Assembly: GCA_015234465.1 (NCBI GenBank) | Contig: JADGNA010000008.1 | Coordinates: 806,001 to 870,000, forward strand | Length of the DNA stretch: 64,000 bases | From: Salinibacterium sp. | GTDB taxonomy: Bacteria; Actinomycetota; Actinomycetes; Actinomycetales; Microbacteriaceae | Direction of reading: 5' to 3' | In this document: in pieces, positions 59,461-64,000 of the stretch | Numbering within the stretch: position 1 is the stretch's first letter | Layout: every line of letters begins with the position of its first letter | The notes under the pieces: generated by a model | Databases searched by the model: none | Told to the model about the DNA's origin: nothing | What the model saw: the letters and a program-made list of their open reading frames with translations, nothing else | Translations under genes and position numbers: made by a program

Positions 59461-61428
59461 GTGATCAGGCTTGTACGTGTCGCCGGCCCCGCCGTGCTGC
59501 TCGTCGTCGCCCTCATCGCGACCTTCGCCTCGCTCGCCTTCGGTGGGGGTGCGGATGCCCAGGCCCTGACCGACCCCGGCGAGGTCGTGCGCTACGGCCT
59601 CCCCGTCGCCAAGTTGCTCGTGAACCTCGGTGCCGCGACGGCGATCGGTGCCCTCGTGCTCGCGAGCTTCGCGCTCTCCCGCGACGAGCCGGCATGGGGG
59701 ACGGCGATCGACGTCGCCGCCGCCGGTGCCGCCGTGTGGACGGTCGCCGCCGCTGCCACGACCTTCCTCACCTTCCTCAGCATCTACCAGCAGCCCGTGT
59801 CGGCCGACCCCGAGTTCGGCCGCGTGCTCGGCCAGTTCGTCACCGAGACCGAGCTCGGCATCGCGTGGCTCGTGACGACACTCATCGCGGCCGCCGTCAC
59901 GGCCCTCGCCTTCGCGGTGCGGCATCCGACCGCCGTCGCCGTCACCGCCGCGCTCGCCGGCGCCGGGCTCGTGCCCATGGCGACGCAGGGCCACGCGGCG
60001 GGCACGGCGGGGCACGCCACCGCCGTCAACGCCCTCGGCCTGCACCTCGTCTTCGCCGCCCTCTGGCTCGGCGGACTCCTCACGATGGTGCTGCTGCAGC
60101 GTGCTCTCAAGGGCGAGCGGCTCGCGACCGTGCTCGAGCGCTACTCGACCATCGCGCTCCTGAGCTTCATCGTCGTCGCGATCTCCGGCTACGTCAGCGC
60201 GGCCCTGCGCGTCGGCGAGTTCGACGCCCTCATGACGCCCTACGGCATCCTCGTGATTGTCAAGGTGCTCGCCCTGCTCGCGCTCGGGGTCTTCGGCGCC
60301 CTCTACCGGCGCTCCGTCATCCGGCGCATGGCCGCGTCGGACAATGCGCGCGGATGGTTCTGGTGGCTCGTGGTCGCGGAACTCGGCTTCATGGGCATCG
60401 CCTCGGGTGTGGCATCCGCCCTCGCCCGCACGGCCACGCCGGTGCAGGAGGAGTACCTCGACTCGACGCCTGCCCTCATCCTGACGGGGGAGCCCCTGCC
60501 GCCGCCCGTCACGGCGATGAGCTTCCTCTCGGAGTGGCGCCTCGACCCGCTGTGGACGCTCATCCCCGTCTTCCTCGCCTTCTTCTACCTCGCGGGCGTC
60601 TGGCGCCTGCACAAGCGCGGCGACCGTTGGCCCGTGCTGCGCACCGTGAGCTGGCTCGCGGGCCTCGCGCTGCTGTTCTACGTGACCAACGGTGCCCTCA
60701 ACGTCTATGAGCGCTACCTCTTCAGCATGCACATGATGGGGCACATGCTGCTCGGCATGATGATCCCGGTGCTGCTCGTGCCCGGCGCGCCCGTCACGCT
60801 CGCCTCCCGCGCCATCCGCAAGCGCAACGACGGCAGCCGCGGCGTGCGCGAATGGATCCTCTGGGCCGTGCACTCCCGCTACGCCGCCGTGCTCGCGAAC
60901 CCCATCGTCGCGGCCGTCATCTTCGTCGGCTCGCTCTGGCTCTTCTACTACTCACCGCTGTTCCGCTGGGCCGCCGAAGACCACCTCGGCCACCAGTGGA
61001 TGATCGTGCACTTCCTCCTCAGCGGCTACCTCTTCGTCATGGCCCTCATCGGCGTCGACCCCGTGCCCTACAAGGCGCCCTATCCGCTGCGGCTCATCCT
61101 GCTGCTCGGCACGATGGCGTTCCACGCCTTCTTCGGGCTCAGCATCATGATGGGCGAGGGCCTGCTGCTCGCCGACTGGTACGGCGCCATGGGGTGGGGC
61201 ACGGATGCGCTGGAAGACCAGCGGGTCGGCGGCGGCATCGCGTGGAGCGTCGGCGAGATCCCGACGATCATCCTCGCGATCACGGTCGCGATCTCCTGGT
61301 CGCGCAGTGACGCGAAGCTGACGAAGCGACTCGACCGCAGGGCCGACCGCGACGGCAACGCCGAACTGGATGCCTACAACGCGATGCTCGCGAAGGCGGC
61401 CGCGCGGGATAACTCGGCGGAGCGTTAG
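59461..61428 (+). CDS. CopD-CtaG fusion: copper resistance/cytochrome c oxidase assembly membrane protein
   Basis: N-terminal CopD-like TM region; C-terminal caa3_CtaG: YLFSMHMMGHMLLGMMIPVLLVPGAPVTLA, PLRLILLLGTMAFHAFFGLSIMMGEGLLLADWYGAMG. Confidence 0.9.
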   Translation: MIRLVRVAGPAVLLVVALIATFASLAFGGGADAQALTDPGEVVRYGLPVAKLLVNLGAATAIGALVLASFALSRDEPAWGTAIDVAAAGAAVWTVAAAATTFLTFLSIYQQPVSADPEFGRVLGQFVTETELGIAWLVTTLIAAAVTALAFAVRHPTAVAVTAALAGAGLVPMATQGHAAGTAGHATAVNALGLHLVFAALWLGGLLTMVLLQRALKGERLATVLERYSTIALLSFIVVAISGYVSAALRVGEFDALMTPYGILVIVKVLALLALGVFGALYRRSVIRRMAASDNARGWFWWLVVAELGFMGIASGVASALARTATPVQEEYLDSTPALILTGEPLPPPVTAMSFLSEWRLDPLWTLIPVFLAFFYLAGVWRLHKRGDRWPVLRTVSWLAGLALLFYVTNGALNVYERYLFSMHMMGHMLLGMMIPVLLVPGAPVTLASRAIRKRNDGSRGVREWILWAVHSRYAAVLANPIVAAVIFVGSLWLFYYSPLFRWAAEDHLGHQWMIVHFLLSGYLFVMALIGVDPVPYKAPYPLRLILLLGTMAFHAFFGLSIMMGEGLLLADWYGAMGWGTDALEDQRVGGGIAWSVGEIPTIILAITVAISWSRSDAKLTKRLDRRADRDGNAELDAYNAMLAKAAARDNSAER

Positions 61429-62468
61429 CGGGGCGTGAGCGTCAGCCCGCCGTCGGCGGTGAAGGTCACGAGGTAGGAGACCGTGAACGGCACCTCCTCG
61501 CTGAACGAGGCGATGCTCCCGTCGAAGAGTGACATCACGTCGACGTCGAGGCGCGCGGCGCCGTGGGCCGGCGGCACGATCCAGGTGCCTATCTGCTCGC
61601 CCGGGACGATCTCCACGCGCGGATAGTCCGACACCTCCCACTGCGGCGCCGAGACGACGCGGTTGGCGATCTCCTTGCCGAACGGGCATCCGGTCGGTTG
61701 CAGCACCTGCTCCTCGGCGCAGCGGTCGAGGTAGGCAGCGAGCTCCTCCTCGACGGCGTCTTCGAAGGCGTCGCTTGCGGTCACGTTGAGCACGAAGCGC
61801 TCGACCCGGTCGGTCGCCGTGACGGGCAACACCGTCTCCTCCGCCTCGAGGTAGAGCGATTCGTGGCTGAAGGAGTAGGCCCCGGGCACAAGCACCTGCA
61901 GGGGGTTGATCTCGCCCGCGCCCGAGGTGGCGACGACGGGAACGCCGTTGACCTCGAACTCGACCGTGTTGCGCGGCACCACCTCGACGGTCGTGAGCGG
62001 CGACTGGATGAACTCCCACGCGTTGAAGAAGCCGAGCCGTGCGCCCGTGTGCTGCACGGCGAAGGTCGTCTGGCCGGGAACCCCATCGACGCGGTAGGAG
62101 AAGGTGACGTGGTGCTCTCCCGCACCCCGGTTCTCGTCGTCGACGAGCTCCACCTGCGAGAGGTGGGCGAGGGCATCCCGGCGCAGGAGGGCGTCGTCGG
62201 CTTCCTCGTCGACGTCGACGCCCGGCATCGCGACGATCGACGCGACATCGTGCCGGGAGAGGGACTGCAGGTAGGCGGAGACGAAACCGGAGGCCGAGTA
62301 CACGGTCGAGTTGAGGGTGATGATCGTCGCGACGAAGGCCACGAGCAGCAGGCCGAGGGCCACGCCCCACGTGACAGCGAAGCGCGCGCGAGGGCCGGGA
62401 ACCCCGGGCATCCGCTCGCCTGACGGATGCTGCGGGCCCGTCGTCTCCTCCACGGCGCCCGAAGTCAT
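61425..62468 (-). CDS. Hypothetical single-TM secreted/anchored protein
   Basis: ATG at 62468 MTSGAVEETTGPQHPSGERMPGVPGPRARFAVTWGVALGLLLVAFVATIITLNSTVYSASGFVSAYLQSL. Confidence 0.75.
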   Translation of the reverse strand: MTSGAVEETTGPQHPSGERMPGVPGPRARFAVTWGVALGLLLVAFVATIITLNSTVYSASGFVSAYLQSLSRHDVASIVAMPGVDVDEEADDALLRRDALAHLSQVELVDDENRGAGEHHVTFSYRVDGVPGQTTFAVQHTGARLGFFNAWEFIQSPLTTVEVVPRNTVEFEVNGVPVVATSGAGEINPLQVLVPGAYSFSHESLYLEAEETVLPVTATDRVERFVLNVTASDAFEDAVEEELAAYLDRCAEEQVLQPTGCPFGKEIANRVVSAPQWEVSDYPRVEIVPGEQIGTWIVPPAHGAARLDVDVMSLFDGSIASFSEEVPFTVSYLVTFTADGGLTLTPR

Positions 62469-62566
62469 GCGCCCAATCCTAGACGGCACCCCTCGACCGT
62501 CAGCCCGGGCCACGGCGGGTAGATTGGACGGGCCGATCGGCCGGTTGGCACTCGACCGTTGAGGAG

Positions 62567-63862
62567 ATGTGGATGTCTGGGCTCACGCTCTCAGCAGAGC
62601 AGTCCGCCGTCTTCGACGCCATCGAGAACACGCGCGACCACATCTTCGTGACCGGCCGTGCGGGCACGGGAAAGTCGACCCTGCTCAACCATCTCGCGTG
62701 GAACACCTCCAAGCAGGTCGTCATCTGCGCGCCGACCGGCGTGGCCGCGCTCAACGTGGGCGGGCAGACGATCCACTCGCTGTTCCGGCTGCCGATCGGG
62801 GTCATCGCCGACCACGACATCGAGCAGGGAACCGAGCTGCGCAAGCTCCTGAACACGATCGACACCCTCGTGATCGACGAGGTCTCGATGGTCAACGCCG
62901 ACCTCGTCGATGCGATCGACCGCAGCCTGCGTCAGGCCCGGCAGCGGCGCAACGAGCCATTCGGCGGCGTGCAGGTCGTCATGTTCGGCGACCCCTACCA
63001 GTTGGCGCCCGTGCCCGGTGACGCCGACGAGCGCGCCTACTTCGCCGACACCTACAAGTCGATGTGGTTCTTCGACGCGAAGGTGTGGGACGAGGCTGAG
63101 CTTCGCATCTTCGAACTGCAGGTCATCCACCGGCAGCACGAGGAGGAGTTCAAGTTCATGCTCAACGCGGTGCGCCACGGCATGGTCACCGCGGAGATCG
63201 CGCAGAAGCTCAACGAGATGGGTGCCCGCACGCCGCCAGAGGATGACGCGATCACCCTCGCGACCCGCAATGACACCGTCAATCGCATCAACGCGACATC
63301 CCTCGCCCGACTGCCCGGACGTGCCCTCACGGCGACGGCGGAGGTGAACGGCGACTTCGGTGGTCGCGCCTACCCGGCCGATGAGAACCTGCAGGTCAAG
63401 GTGGGGGCGCGCGTCATGTTCCTGCGCAATGACCCCGACCAGCGCTGGGTCAACGGCACGGTCGGCACCGTCACTCGCATCGCCGACACCGTGCGCGTCG
63501 AGGTCGACGGGGAGGAACACGAGGTGCTGCCCGCCGTGTGGGAGAAGATCAAGTACACCTACTCGCCAGCGACCAAGCAGCTGCGCCGCGACATCGTGGC
63601 GGAGTTCACGCAGTTCCCCCTGCGGCTCGCCTGGGCGGTCACGATCCACAAGTCCCAGGGCAAGACCTACGATCGCGCGATCGTTGACCTGGGGCAGCGG
63701 TCCTTCGCCCCCGGGCAGACCTATGTGGCCCTCAGCCGCATCACGGCGCTCGACGGGCTCTACATGACGAGGCCCCTGCGGCCATCCGACATCATCGTCG
63801 ACGACAACGTGCGCCGCTTCATGTCGCGGGCGGCGATGACGCCGGGCATCGCGGCGCAGTAG
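62567..63862 (+). CDS. PIF1/RecD-like ATP-dependent DNA helicase
   Basis: HIFVTGRAGTGKSTLLNHLAW; TLVIDEVSMVNADLVDAID; LAWAVTIHKSQGKTYDRAIVDLG. Confidence 0.93.
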   Translation: MWMSGLTLSAEQSAVFDAIENTRDHIFVTGRAGTGKSTLLNHLAWNTSKQVVICAPTGVAALNVGGQTIHSLFRLPIGVIADHDIEQGTELRKLLNTIDTLVIDEVSMVNADLVDAIDRSLRQARQRRNEPFGGVQVVMFGDPYQLAPVPGDADERAYFADTYKSMWFFDAKVWDEAELRIFELQVIHRQHEEEFKFMLNAVRHGMVTAEIAQKLNEMGARTPPEDDAITLATRNDTVNRINATSLARLPGRALTATAEVNGDFGGRAYPADENLQVKVGARVMFLRNDPDQRWVNGTVGTVTRIADTVRVEVDGEEHEVLPAVWEKIKYTYSPATKQLRRDIVAEFTQFPLRLAWAVTIHKSQGKTYDRAIVDLGQRSFAPGQTYVALSRITALDGLYMTRPLRPSDIIVDDNVRRFMSRAAMTPGIAAQ

Positions 63863-63870
63863 CGGGCGCT

Positions 63871-63942
63871 GCTTTCACAACTCAGGAGTTGGCTTTCACA
63901 ATTCAGGAAGGGAAGGACATCCTTCCTGAATTGTGAAAGCTA
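63871..63942 (+). repeat. Dispersed palindromic repeat family D, copy 2
   Basis: CTTTCACAACTCAGGAGTTGGCTTTCACAATTCAGGAAGGgaaggacatCCTTCCTGAATTGTGAAAGC. Confidence 0.9.
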
Positions 63943-64000
63943 CGCGACGGCGGCGGCCTTCTGCGCGTCGAGGTCGTGGAAGAGCTGCGTGTTGAACTCG
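63940..64000 (-). CDS. C-terminus of an unidentified CDS entering from the right edge
   Basis: Minus-strand ...EFNTQLFHDLDAQKAAAVA* ; only 19 residues visible. Confidence 0.4.
   Translation of the reverse strand, partial: EFNTQLFHDLDAQKAAAVA

Noticed and set aside
59395-60873. 492-aa minus-strand ORF opposite CopD-CtaG
   Set aside because: Antisense shadow, His/Arg/Glu-rich

Overview
This is the chromosomal origin region of a high-GC actinobacterium, most likely a member of Microbacteriaceae (inferred from gene order and protein character). oriC is bipartite, with DnaA-box clusters on both sides of dnaA (about 11.2-11.4 kb and 12.94-13.03 kb). To the left, genes run leftward: dnaN, recF, a DUF721/DciA-like gene, gyrB, gyrA, a DUF3566 gene, tRNA-Ile, tRNA-Ala, a LysE-type exporter, ppiase and rhomboid. 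To the right lie rpmH-rnpA-yidD-yidC-jag-rsmG-(parS x4)-parA-parB, followed by ddl, trxA/trxB, murJ, cca, ino1, rpsF-ssb-rpsR-rplI, dnaB, purB, a branched-chain/pyruvate dehydrogenase E1a/E1b/E2 operon, a zinc-uptake locus (znuABC-zur) with a visible Zur-like operator, Cys-poor rpmB-rpmG-rpsN, HU, and accessory genes up to 64 kb. I saw no CRISPR array, transposase, prophage or rRNA. The items most worth a second look are: (1) a haem-oxygenase-like diiron oxidase (HDO) plus CDGSH protein pair beside a tandem alpha/beta-hydrolase fusion and a Mn-catalase; (2) an orphan family-5 solute-binding lipoprotein sharing a Zur-operator intergenic region with znuABC-zur; (3) a WXG100-like small protein fused operonically to a GxSxG hydrolase; (4) a DnaA-box cluster upstream of dnaB; (5) at least three families of dispersed palindromic (REP-like) repeats, one copy of which supplies the stop codons of both flanking genes; (6) two tandem acidic microproteins missed by the ORF track. 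All family assignments come from reading the sequence and recalling known motifs; no search was run.
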